Below, one piece after another: positions 25,239 to 33,888 of a DNA stretch of 46,633 nucleotides. Position numbers and translations under genes: made by a program. Source of the stretch: Bacteroidales bacterium (GTDB taxonomy: Bacteria; Bacteroidota; Bacteroidia; Bacteroidales; Muribaculaceae); assembly GCA_021205635.1 (NCBI GenBank), contig JAJPXC010000053.1, positions 1 through 46,633 of the forward strand, given 5' to 3'. Positions within the stretch are counted from its first letter, which is position 1; each line of letters begins with the position of its first letter. The notes beneath the pieces were generated by a model. The model searched no databases. It was not told the DNA's origin and was given only the letters and a program-made list of their open reading frames with translations.

Positions 25239-26156
25239 ATGCGAAAAAAAACTTTGCTGATTGCTGCGGTCACGCTACTGAGCGCGGCCTCAGCCAAAGG
25301 GCAGTTAGTCGAAGTTGCTTCGATCGACAAAATCGCGACGGCATCGGCAGTCGACATGGCTGAAATCAGTCCTGACGGTACGAAGGCCATCGTGTCGGGG
25401 GGTGTGGACACGAGTCTGACCCTGGTGAACCTAACAAACGGGACCGAGCGTAAAGTTACAGACAACGGCGTAATCCTGGGACTCAGCTGGGCCGATAACT
25501 CTCAAGAGGTGGTCTACATCCGCATGTCGACCGACGCCACCCATCGTAGCTACAAAGAGGCGCGCCACCTTAATCTGGCCACTCTTGCCGACAAGCAGGC
25601 GTTAGCCCCCACGCGCACGTTTGAGGGGATGTCGATGCGTGGCGGAAGCTTAACCGTCGTTTCCGACTGCAAAGCCCTTCGTCCTGTTAAGGCTACCCCC
25701 ACGCCAACCTCAGCCACCAAGGAAATCCCAACAGCTTCCGTGCACTACGGACAGCTAATGATTACCCGCGACGGCGTGACCACGGCTATCAATCCCCAAG
25801 GGCGCGAGGGTCGCAGCTACTTGTGGCCGCAAGTGTCGCCCGACGGCACACGCGTGCTTTACTATCTGGGCGCAACAGGCACATTCGTGTGCGACATCGA
25901 TGGCTCCAATGTGCGCCGCGTGCCCACGCTGCGTGCCCCCCGCTGGCTCGACAACAACTTGATTGTGGGTATGCGCGACAGCGACGACGGTTATCGCATC
26001 ACCTCCTCAGCGATTGTCGTGGCTACCATCGACGGACAAGAGCAGCAGATCTCCTCCGACGAGCATGTGGCCGTGTACCCCTCGGTATCGGCCGACGGCT
26101 CTAAAGTGGCCTTCACCTCCAACGGCTCACTCTATGTAATCAACATCAACCGTTAA
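25239..26156 (+). CDS. periplasmic TolB-like beta-propeller protein, cassette copy 2
   Basis: This 305-residue protein is a close paralogue of the 21764 gene. The second half aligns almost residue by residue: MITRDGVTTAINPQGREGRSYLWP against MITRNGVTTAINPNGKHGQSYLWP, shared LRAPRWLDN/IRAPRWIDD and IVGMRD, and the end SLYVININR against ELYIININR. The first half has diverged more. It has a signal peptide (MRKKTLLIAAVTLLSAASAKGQ) with no lipobox and no sorting tail. It lies 19 bp upstream of the second amidase. Function unknown. Confidence 0.8.
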   Translation: MRKKTLLIAAVTLLSAASAKGQLVEVASIDKIATASAVDMAEISPDGTKAIVSGGVDTSLTLVNLTNGTERKVTDNGVILGLSWADNSQEVVYIRMSTDATHRSYKEARHLNLATLADKQALAPTRTFEGMSMRGGSLTVVSDCKALRPVKATPTPTSATKEIPTASVHYGQLMITRDGVTTAINPQGREGRSYLWPQVSPDGTRVLYYLGATGTFVCDIDGSNVRRVPTLRAPRWLDNNLIVGMRDSDDGYRITSSAIVVATIDGQEQQISSDEHVAVYPSVSADGSKVAFTSNGSLYVININR

Positions 26157-26175
26157 CCATCAGCAACTTACCAAT

Positions 26176-29100
26176 ATGAGAAATTCAATTTTTGTCTCTG
26201 CCTTGGCTCTGTTGCTGAGCGCAACGGCAGCTAATAACCTTAGAGCCGAGGATCCAAAATCGGCCTCCGACCTGCGCGTGTATATCAACCCCGGCCATGG
26301 GTCGTGGTTCTCCAACGACCGTCCACTCTCAATCATGCGCGAAGTCGACGGAGTGATGACCGTGGTTAAGCCCGGCACATCATCTTACAACACCACTTTC
26401 GACAGCCCTTACGGCGACACCGAGGATCCCTCGAGCTGCTACACGGGCGTGACCCCTCCCGACACTACGGCGTTTTACGAGACTAACACCAACCTCCGCA
26501 AGGGCCTTGCCATGCTCGACAAACTCGAGGAGTACGGCCTGAAAATCGACCGCACGCTCAACCAGGACAACGAAAACAAATATCGAGTGGGTGCCGCGCT
26601 GGATCTTAGCAACAACTTGGTGATGAGCCATGTCATGGCGGGTCCTTACCCCTACGGCGACGACTGGTGCCACCGGTGCAACCGCAATGTGTCGGAAATC
26701 GCAATCGAGGTGTTCCAGAACAACTTCGACGCTTTCGTGTCGATGCACTCCAACGCCACCAACAGTGACCTGTCGAACACCAACTACCTGGTGTTCATGT
26801 ATCGAGGATACACCAACCAGCCCCCGATGGTCGAGGGCTCCCTGGAGATGATCCAATGTTGCTGGCCCTATCAAATCGCCAACAAGCATCAGCCCTGGAC
26901 GTCGGCCTACTCATCGTGGACACAAGGATATTGGGGCGACATTTCCTACATGGGTGGAGGATCCACCAACTCGACAACCGGAGCCTACGGTGGCCTGGGT
27001 GTACTCAAGCACTACACCCCCGGCTTCCTCGTCGAGGGTTATTTCCACACCTACTCCCCCTCGCGTCACCGTGCCATGCAATTTGACACCGACCGCATCG
27101 AGGGCTACGCCTACGCCCGCGGTATAGCCGACTACTTCGGCCTTGAGAAGGAGAAGACCGGCGACATCTACGGCGTCGTGCGCGACAAAAACGAGAAATT
27201 CACCGCCGAGTATTACGTGCCCAATGTGTCGACCGATGACGTTTTGCTCCCCATCAACGGTATCACCGTGATCCTAAGCGACGCCCAGGGCAACGAGATC
27301 CAGCGTAAAGTGACCGACAACCACTACAACGGCGCTTTCGTGTTCCACGACCTGGAGCCCGGCGACTACGTGATATCGTTCGAGAGCGACAAGTACATGC
27401 CCGTGTCGTTCGAGGAGGACACGCATGTCACCGTCGAGGCAGCCACCACCAGCTTCGTAAGCATCGGCCTTGACAGTGTTGAATACTACAACGCCAAATA
27501 CGTCGAGCCGGATGTCAACTATCCCGATCCCCTCGACACTGAGGACTACCACCTCGACGCTGCCCACCTGGAATTTGAGGCCGACTACGCCGACGCGACA
27601 ATCGAGCCCCTGACAGGCCTGAACGTGCGCCGCCAGCTGGTTAAAGGCGACAACGTATATGTATTAGGTGTCGACGCACAGTATAAACCCACAATTATGG
27701 TTTATGACGGCCAAACGTGCGAGGTGAAGGCCAACGTGTCGACTACCACCACCGAGGGCGACTACATGCCCATCGGCGACATCTATCTGACCACCGACGG
27801 CTTCCTCGTGGCAATCAACTGCTCGCTGCAGCCTTCGGGACGCACCAGCAAGGTGAAGGTCTACAAGTGGGCCAAGGACGAGGAAACCGGTCTTCCATCC
27901 GGGAATCCCGAGGAGTGGATCTCGTGGTATCGTGCCGGCAACTGGAAAAACAGCGAATTTGGAAAGACACTGTGCTACGACGGAAGCGTTTACGAGGGGT
28001 GGATCACCTTCTCGGCTGTCGACGAGGCCACAGGAGCTGTAGCGTTGGAGGTATACTCGGTTGAGAATCAGGAATTCCAATCCCGTTCGCGCCACTATCT
28101 GGTTGACGCCTCGGGTGAGGCCATTACTGATGCCCAACTGGGCGACTTCCAGCTGCTCGTGTCACCTTTCAACGAGGACAATGTGATCGTCTCCTCCCAA
28201 AAAGCGCTTCCCATGGAGGTAAAGATCGCCCGCGACGATAACGGCGACAACGCCACCATCCTGGGGCAAGTTCCCGCCGAGTTGATAAAAGGCACCGGCT
28301 TCCGCTCAAGCGTGTTCAAATACGCGGGACGCGTGATGATGGCTTGCCCGCAAGGCCAGGAAGCCAACGAAGGCGTGGCCCTGCTCGACATTACCGACGG
28401 CTTGTCAAAGGCTACCCTAGTCAACAGCGGCACGCTCGCGTCGCTCGCCGGCCCGGCCGAGGCGAGCGCCCTCGTGGGTGAGGTGTCGAATGTGTCTACG
28501 GCTGGAACTCCCGGCGTTTGCGCCGCTATCATCGTCAACCGCAACGACGATTCCTCAGTGCTCGATTACAAGGTGAACCTCTACCTCACCCGCGGCGACG
28601 CACAGCTGTCAAAAATCACAGCTTATGTGGAGGCTCCCCAGCCCGAGGTGCTTGAAAGCTACGAGTTCAACAAGCTGTATACCGACCAGCAACTTGAGGG
28701 TCTCGAGGGCCTCAACGTGCGCCGCACATTGACTCGCAACGGCCTCTTCTACGTGCTAGCCGTCGACAGCGACAACGAGCCTACCATCAATGTTTACTCC
28801 ACCGCCGACCTCTCCCTACTTGCCAACGTTGACACCAAGGGCACCGAAGGATCGGTGATGAAAATCGCCGACATCGCCCTTACCGACGACAACTTCCTGC
28901 TCGGCATCAACTGCGACAACCAGCCCTTCGGCGGCTCCAACATCGTCAACATTTACATCTGGAAAAACGACGAATTGGGCATCCCCACCGACGTGCCACG
29001 CCAGTGGATCAACTATAACCACGCCGGCAACTGGAACAACGGCGAGTTCGGCAAGTCGCTCACCTATTACGGTGATTCCGACGAGGGTTACGCCATTTTC

Positions 29101-29880
29101 TCGACCCACAGCCAGGCCTCGGGAGCGGTGGTAGTGGAGATATACAACGTGCTCCGCGGCGGTTACTCGGGCTATACACGACACTACTGGAAGAATGCCT
29201 CGACTGGCGAAGTCAAGTATGACGCCACGCTCGGCGAATTCCAATACCTGCCGTCGCCCTTCGGCCCCGACCACTTGATCGTTACCTCGCAGCTACTCAA
29301 CGTCTACGACATCTCGATGGACTTCGCCAACGACGCCACCAACCCCGTTGAGTGTGGTCAAGTACCCGCGGGCGTTATGACCACCTGCGGCCTTGGTGGC
29401 GACATCTTCACCTATGGCGACGCCACCTATCTGGTATCTCCAAAACTAGGCTCCGAGGGTAAAAACGTAGGCCTTGAGCTGATTGACATCACGAAGGGGC
29501 TTCCTCAGGCCGCTGTCGTCGTCACCGGTACCGACATCGAGCCGATTGCAGTGCCCACCGTGGCCGACAACTACACCGGAGGCGCCTACTTCAACTTCGC
29601 GGCCGCCGGCACTCCCAAGGCTAACGGTGAGCTGTCGCGTGTCAACGGCGTTCCCCAGATTGACCTCTACCTGGTGCGCGGCGACGCCAAGATCTCGCGC
29701 TTCTCCACCGGCGTGCTCAACGAAAACAAGTACGTCAACGGCATCCAGAGTGTCAACTACGGTCCCGGAGCTACCACGGTCAAGTATTTCAACCTCCAGG
29801 GCATGCTTATCGCCAACCCAACTCCTGGCCAGCTTGTGATTAAAGTCTCTGGCACCCACTCCGAGAAAATAATCTTCTAA
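26176..29880 (+). CDS. secreted Amidase_3-type amidase with duplicated propeller module, cassette copy 2
   Basis: This 1234-residue paralogue of the 22691 gene keeps all the presumed catalytic residues: NPGHGS (His41), FYETNTNLR (Glu102), SMHSNA (His191) and LVEGYFHTY (Glu287). A cysteine-containing insertion (SSCYTG) and a WCHRCN stretch are specific to this copy. A carboxypeptidase-regulatory-like sandwich follows (residues 355-430). The propeller-like module occurs twice: one from about 455, with LNVRRQLVKGDNVYVLGVD, and one from about 830, with LNVRRTLTRNGLFYVLAVD. Each has an AGNW[KN]N[SG]EFGK motif. The end is YFNLQGMLIANPTPGQLVIK, a sorting-type tail. The extra module explains the extra 400 residues against copy 1. 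It is last in its operon. Confidence 0.85.
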   Translation: MRNSIFVSALALLLSATAANNLRAEDPKSASDLRVYINPGHGSWFSNDRPLSIMREVDGVMTVVKPGTSSYNTTFDSPYGDTEDPSSCYTGVTPPDTTAFYETNTNLRKGLAMLDKLEEYGLKIDRTLNQDNENKYRVGAALDLSNNLVMSHVMAGPYPYGDDWCHRCNRNVSEIAIEVFQNNFDAFVSMHSNATNSDLSNTNYLVFMYRGYTNQPPMVEGSLEMIQCCWPYQIANKHQPWTSAYSSWTQGYWGDISYMGGGSTNSTTGAYGGLGVLKHYTPGFLVEGYFHTYSPSRHRAMQFDTDRIEGYAYARGIADYFGLEKEKTGDIYGVVRDKNEKFTAEYYVPNVSTDDVLLPINGITVILSDAQGNEIQRKVTDNHYNGAFVFHDLEPGDYVISFESDKYMPVSFEEDTHVTVEAATTSFVSIGLDSVEYYNAKYVEPDVNYPDPLDTEDYHLDAAHLEFEADYADATIEPLTGLNVRRQLVKGDNVYVLGVDAQYKPTIMVYDGQTCEVKANVSTTTTEGDYMPIGDIYLTTDGFLVAINCSLQPSGRTSKVKVYKWAKDEETGLPSGNPEEWISWYRAGNWKNSEFGKTLCYDGSVYEGWITFSAVDEATGAVALEVYSVENQEFQSRSRHYLVDASGEAITDAQLGDFQLLVSPFNEDNVIVSSQKALPMEVKIARDDNGDNATILGQVPAELIKGTGFRSSVFKYAGRVMMACPQGQEANEGVALLDITDGLSKATLVNSGTLASLAGPAEASALVGEVSNVSTAGTPGVCAAIIVNRNDDSSVLDYKVNLYLTRGDAQLSKITAYVEAPQPEVLESYEFNKLYTDQQLEGLEGLNVRRTLTRNGLFYVLAVDSDNEPTINVYSTADLSLLANVDTKGTEGSVMKIADIALTDDNFLLGINCDNQPFGGSNIVNIYIWKNDELGIPTDVPRQWINYNHAGNWNNGEFGKSLTYYGDSDEGYAIFSTHSQASGAVVVEIYNVLRGGYSGYTRHYWKNASTGEVKYDATLGEFQYLPSPFGPDHLIVTSQLLNVYDISMDFANDATNPVECGQVPAGVMTTCGLGGDIFTYGDATYLVSPKLGSEGKNVGLELIDITKGLPQAAVVVTGTDIEPIAVPTVADNYTGGAYFNFAAAGTPKANGELSRVNGVPQIDLYLVRGDAKISRFSTGVLNENKYVNGIQSVNYGPGATTVKYFNLQGMLIANPTPGQLVIKVSGTHSEKIIF

Positions 29881-29903
29881 CCAATCGGTTCCTCCCAAAT
29901 ACG

Positions 29904-29939
29904 CGGGGCGCGCTAAGGTAAAACCCTTAGCGCGCCCCG
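29904..29939. terminator. bidirectional hairpin between the second amidase gene and folB
   Basis: Perfect 15-bp GC-rich arms (CGGGGCGCGCTAAGG and CCTTAGCGCGCCCCG) around a 6-nt loop lie between the convergent genes ending at 29880 and 29965. No long T-run is present on either side. Confidence 0.75.
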
Positions 29940-29964
29940 ACGTTACATTGTGTTGAAGATTGGA

Positions 29965-30318
29965 TTAAAACTCGATCTTGACGGCGACCGAGTCGAGCTC
30001 GGCCGAGAGGGGCGGGGTGAGCTTGGCGACGCGCACCATTCCTCCCTCGATTGCGGGCCATTTGCGCATGAGGGCTCGCCAAATCTGCCAAGCGGCATGC
30101 TCGATCAAGGCCACGGGATGCGACATCTCGGCCTGGATGATTTCGATAGTCTGGGCGTAGTTAACAGTGCCCGAGACGTTGTCGCTCTGGGCTGCTCGGA
30201 TTAGGGGATAGCGGAGGCGGACGTCCACCTCGAAGAAATTGCCGCAGACGCGCTCTTGCGGCAGAATTCCATGGTAAGCGTAGATTTTAAGCCGGTTTAT
30301 TTCAATTGTGCCTGTCAT
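29965..30318 (-). CDS. folB: dihydroneopterin aldolase
   Basis: The enzyme splits 7,8-dihydroneopterin into 6-hydroxymethyl-dihydropterin and glycolaldehyde in folate synthesis. The 117-residue protein has the family's usual length. Visible landmarks are YAYHGILPQERVCGNFFEVDV with the pterin-site glutamate, TVNYAQTIEII, LIEHAAWQIW and the catalytic-lysine region VRVAKLTPPL. It stands alone, convergent with the amidase gene and divergent from the glycogen operon. Confidence 0.94.
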   Translation of the reverse strand: MTGTIEINRLKIYAYHGILPQERVCGNFFEVDVRLRYPLIRAAQSDNVSGTVNYAQTIEIIQAEMSHPVALIEHAAWQIWRALMRKWPAIEGGMVRVAKLTPPLSAELDSVAVKIEF

Positions 30319-30425
30319 TGGGTAAACTCAACGATATTCATTTCCATTGTTTACGCGAATTTACTCTAAAAAGTCGAATATTGGGGTAAAATGAGAAGAA
30401 AATTTCAAAAAAAACGTCGAGAACG

Positions 30426-30455
30426 TTTCACTGTGAAAAAAATTTAGTAAATTTG
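30426..30455 (+). promoter_or_regulatory. promoter and palindrome of the glycogen operon
   Basis: TAAATTTG at 30448-30455 fits the -7 box. The -33 region carries a palindrome, TTTCAC-T-GTGAAA at 30426-30438, whose left end could also supply a degenerate -33 box (TTTC, 18-bp spacing). Such placement suits a repressor. The leader to the ATG at 30552 would be about 93 nt. Confidence 0.5.
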
Positions 30456-30551
30456 GGGAATTTAAGTTTCCGCGCCAGAAAACACCGCTGGCCGGGGCCT
30501 TAAGCTCTATACCAAAATTTGCCAAAAAATAACCCCTATTATTCATTATCC

Positions 30552-32498
30552 ATGAGCTACCTTAAGTTTGATAAAAACCTAATGATCAACCTTGAGCAGT
30601 CGCTTCCTAAGGAGATGTTGCGCACCAACCAAGCCGGCGCCTACCACTGCACGTCGATTGTGGGCTGCAACACCCGCAAGCAGCATGGCCTGTTGGTGAT
30701 CCCCCGCGATGGGATCAAGGAGTACAAGCCCGTGGTGTTACTATCGTCGTTGGACGAGACCGTGATACAGCACGGGGCGCCTTTCAACCTCGGGATACAC
30801 CGTTACCAGGGCGGCGTGCTTAGCCCCAATGGCCACAAGTACATCAGGGAATTCGACTGCGAGAGCGTGCCCCGCACCACCTACCGCGTGGGCGGCGTCA
30901 TCCTCACCAAGGAAAAGATTTTCATCTCAGGAGAGAATCGCATTCTAATTCGTTACACATTGGTCGAAGCACACTCCCCCACAACGTTGCAATTCCGTCC
31001 ATTCCTGGCTTTCCGCGACGCCAACGAGCTGTGCGTTGCCAACGGCGCGCTCAACCAGAATTGCGAGCCGGTTGACAACGGTGTCGCGTGCTGCCTCTAC
31101 CCCGGCTACCCGACGCTGTACATGCAGCTGAGCCGCAAGCCGGAATGGGTGTTCGACCCGCATTGGTACAACGGCATCGAGTACGTCAAGGACATGGACC
31201 GCGGCGTGCCTTACACCGAAGACCTATGGGTGCCCGGTTACTTCCAGATTCCGATCAAGAAGGGCGAGAGCATCATCTTCTCGGCCGGCGTGTCGGAGGT
31301 GAAGCCGAGGAACCTGACGAAGATGTACGAGGCCGAGATCGCCTCCCGCACGTGCCGCACGTCGTTCTTCAACTGCTTGAAGAACGCGGCCAAGCAGTTC
31401 TACCTGTTCAAGGACGACCGCGAGTTTATGCTCTCGGGCTATCCCTGGGGCACCATCCTTGCCCGCAACACGTTTATGTCGCTGCCCGGCAACACCTTGG
31501 CCATCAACCATCGCGAGGATTTCGAGCGCATCATGGACAGCGGCTCGAAAGCGTTGACCCGTTACATGGACACCGGCGAGTGCTCGCAGACGATCCACGG
31601 CATCGACCTACCCGACATCCCACTGTGGTGCATCTGGGCAATCCAGCAGTACGCCAAGACCGAGGGCTGGGATCTTGCCCGCGAGCGCTACACCGAGCTT
31701 GTGACGCATATCCTCGACTGGATCATCGACGGCGGTCACCCCAACCTTTTCCTGGGCGACGACGGCCTGCTGTCGACCGACGGCCATGAGAAAGCCGTGT
31801 CGTGGATGAACTCCCAGCTCGGCGGCAAGCCCATCGTGCCCCGCTCGGGCAAATTGATTGAGTTCAACGCCTTGTGGTACAACGCCCTACGCTTCGCCGA
31901 GAAGCTCACTGAGGACAACCCGGGCCTCGTAGAGCGCCGCAACCGCTGGATGGACCTCGCCGACAAAATGAAGCAACCGTTCATCGACACGTTCCTCAAC
32001 GATTACGGCTATCTGTACGACACCGTCGACAACGCTTACGCCGACCCGTCGGTACGCCCCAACATGGCTATCGCGATCGGCTTGGATTACTCGCCGCTCG
32101 ATCGTCGCCAGCGCAAAGGCGTGCTTGATGTTGTGACACGCGAGTTGCTCACACCCAAGGGATTGCGCACGCTGTCGCCCAAGAGCTACGGCTACCGCCC
32201 CTCCTACCTTGGCTCACCCGAGGAGCGCGAGACAGCCCTGCACCAAGGCCCGGCTCGTCCGTGGCTGATCGGATTCTACGCCGATGCCTATCTTAAAGTG
32301 TTCGGCATGAGCGGAGTAAGCTATATCGACCGCATGCTCATCGGCTTCGAGGACGAGATGTCGCAAGGCTGCATCGGCTCGCTGTCGCAACTCTATGACG
32401 GCAACCCGCCATTCTCGGGACGCGGCGCCATCTCCCATGCCACCAACGTGGCCGAGGTGCTCCGTACCCTCCGCACCCTCAAACGCTTAGACGTATAA
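30552..32498 (+). CDS. glycogen debranching enzyme (amylo-alpha-1,6-glucosidase type)
   Basis: This 648-residue cytoplasmic enzyme should remove alpha-1,6 branch points from glycogen. The N-terminal domain (about 1-260) contains GCNTRKQHGLLVIPRDG and the strand pattern of the GDE_N family. The C-terminal (alpha/alpha)6 domain contains GYPWGTILARNTFMSLPG, SWMNSQLGGKPIVPRSGKLIEFNALWYNAL and the ALHQGPARPWLIGFY stretch with acidic residues near the active site. I chose the ATG at 30552 (MSYLKFDKN, the conserved start) over a TTG at 30519. It is first in a three-gene operon, 40 bp before the glycosyltransferase gene. Confidence 0.93.
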   Translation: MSYLKFDKNLMINLEQSLPKEMLRTNQAGAYHCTSIVGCNTRKQHGLLVIPRDGIKEYKPVVLLSSLDETVIQHGAPFNLGIHRYQGGVLSPNGHKYIREFDCESVPRTTYRVGGVILTKEKIFISGENRILIRYTLVEAHSPTTLQFRPFLAFRDANELCVANGALNQNCEPVDNGVACCLYPGYPTLYMQLSRKPEWVFDPHWYNGIEYVKDMDRGVPYTEDLWVPGYFQIPIKKGESIIFSAGVSEVKPRNLTKMYEAEIASRTCRTSFFNCLKNAAKQFYLFKDDREFMLSGYPWGTILARNTFMSLPGNTLAINHREDFERIMDSGSKALTRYMDTGECSQTIHGIDLPDIPLWCIWAIQQYAKTEGWDLARERYTELVTHILDWIIDGGHPNLFLGDDGLLSTDGHEKAVSWMNSQLGGKPIVPRSGKLIEFNALWYNALRFAEKLTEDNPGLVERRNRWMDLADKMKQPFIDTFLNDYGYLYDTVDNAYADPSVRPNMAIAIGLDYSPLDRRQRKGVLDVVTRELLTPKGLRTLSPKSYGYRPSYLGSPEERETALHQGPARPWLIGFYADAYLKVFGMSGVSYIDRMLIGFEDEMSQGCIGSLSQLYDGNPPFSGRGAISHATNVAEVLRTLRTLKRLDV

Positions 32499-32538
32499 AC
32501 ATAGGCCTCACAAAAGAAGATAACCAACTGACAGAAAG

Positions 32539-33804
32539 ATGAAAGCATTAATGTTCGGGTGGGAATTCCCCCCTCATATCCTCGGAGGCCTCGGCACCGC
32601 CAGCTACGGCTTGACCCGCGGCATGTGGCAGTGCGGCGACATGGACATCACTTTCGTAATCCCCAAGCCCTTCGGCGACGAGGAGAAGAGTTTCGCGCGC
32701 ATCATCGGTGCCTCCCAGGTGCCCGTGGCTTGGCGCGACGTCAACCGCGACTACGTTGAGAGCCGCATCGGCAAGCTCATGGACCCCGACCTCTATTTCG
32801 ACCTGCGCAACCACATCTACGCCGACTTTAACTATATGGTAACCAACGATCTGGGCTGCATCGAGTTCTCGGGTCGTTACCCCGACAACCTTCTCGAGGA
32901 GATCAACAACTACTCGATCATGGCTGGTGTCGTGGCCCGCACAGTGCCCTGCGACGTGATTCACTCCCACGACTGGCTTACCTATCCCGCAGGCATTCAC
33001 GCCAAGCAGGTGACCGGCAAGCCGCTGGTGATCCACGTTCATGCCACCGATTTCGACCGCTCGCGTGGCAACGTCAACCCCACGGTGTTCAACATCGAGC
33101 GCGACGGCATGACCCACGCCGACCATATTATCACCGTGTCCAATCTCACCCGCCAAACGGTCATCGACAAATACGGCATCGACCCGGCCAAGGTGACCAC
33201 CGTGCACAACGCCGTCACCCCGCTGAGCGAGGAGTTCCTCAACGCCAAGGCTCCCAAGCCCAAGGAGAAGGTAGTAACGTTCCTGGGCCGCATCACCATG
33301 CAGAAAGGTCCCGAGTACTTCGTGGAGGCCGCCGCCAAGGTGTTGAAAAACAATCACGACGTGCGCTTCGTGATGGCCGGCTCGGGCGACATGATGGACA
33401 AGATGATCGCCCTAGCCGCCGAGCGTGGCATTGCCGACCGCTTCCACTTCCCTGGCTTCCAGAAAGGCAAGCAGGTGTACGAGATGCTGTCGGCGAGCGA
33501 CGTGTACGTGATGCCATCGGCATCAGAGCCTTTCGGTATCTCCCCGCTCGAGGCAATGCAGATGGGCGTTCCGTCGATTATCTCCAAGCAGAGCGGTTGC
33601 GCCGAGATCCTCGACAACGTGATCAAGACCGATTACTGGGATATCGACGCGATGGCCGACGCAATCAACGCTATCGTCACCTACCCCGCGCTGTACAACC
33701 AGCTACGTCAGGACGGCCTCGACGAGGTGAACCAAATCACCTGGGATAAAGCCGGCCAAAAGGTAATCGACATCTACAAAAAAGTGCTCGGCCAAGCCAG
33801 CTAA
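32539..33804 (+). CDS. GT4-type glycosyltransferase or glycogen synthase of the glycogen operon
   Basis: This 421-residue GT-B enzyme probably elongates alpha-glucan from a nucleotide sugar. The N-terminal glycogen-synthase-like start (WEFPPHILGGLGTASYGLTRG) is followed by VIHSHDWLTYPAG near 140. The C-terminal domain has VVTFLGRITMQKGPEYFVEAA near 240, an ASDVYVMPSASEPFGISPLEAMQMG motif (the E-x7-E signature) near 325, and ends near 421. It is placed between the debranching enzyme and GH57 genes, the conserved order in Bacteroides. Its acceptor could be glycogen or a different alpha-glucan. Confidence 0.92.
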   Translation: MKALMFGWEFPPHILGGLGTASYGLTRGMWQCGDMDITFVIPKPFGDEEKSFARIIGASQVPVAWRDVNRDYVESRIGKLMDPDLYFDLRNHIYADFNYMVTNDLGCIEFSGRYPDNLLEEINNYSIMAGVVARTVPCDVIHSHDWLTYPAGIHAKQVTGKPLVIHVHATDFDRSRGNVNPTVFNIERDGMTHADHIITVSNLTRQTVIDKYGIDPAKVTTVHNAVTPLSEEFLNAKAPKPKEKVVTFLGRITMQKGPEYFVEAAAKVLKNNHDVRFVMAGSGDMMDKMIALAAERGIADRFHFPGFQKGKQVYEMLSASDVYVMPSASEPFGISPLEAMQMGVPSIISKQSGCAEILDNVIKTDYWDIDAMADAINAIVTYPALYNQLRQDGLDEVNQITWDKAGQKVIDIYKKVLGQAS

Positions 33805-33825
33805 CCAGCTTTAAGGAGGGGATTT

Positions 33826-33888
33826 TTAAATCATTAAAGCCTTAAATCCTTAAAGGTTAAATCGTTAAATCATTAAATCATTACATAG
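33826..33888 (+). repeat. 8-bp tandem array running up to the GH57 start codon
   Basis: Successive units are TTAAATCA, TTAAAGCC, TTAAATCC, TTAAAGG (7 bp), TTAAATCG, TTAAATCA, TTAAATCA and TTACATAG, beginning at 33826, 33834, 33842, 33850, 33857, 33865, 33873 and 33881. The ATG is at 33889. The array fills the untranslated gap between the two genes except for its first 21 bp. Confidence 0.85.

Noticed and set aside
21764-26156. TolB of the Tol-Pal system
   Set aside because: The propeller proteins lack the N-terminal TolB domain, no tolQRA or pal gene is nearby, and they occur as a duplicated pair with amidases.
30519-30551. TTG start for the debranching enzyme
   Set aside because: The family begins at MSYLKFDKN (30552). 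The TTG version adds 11 residues without similarity.
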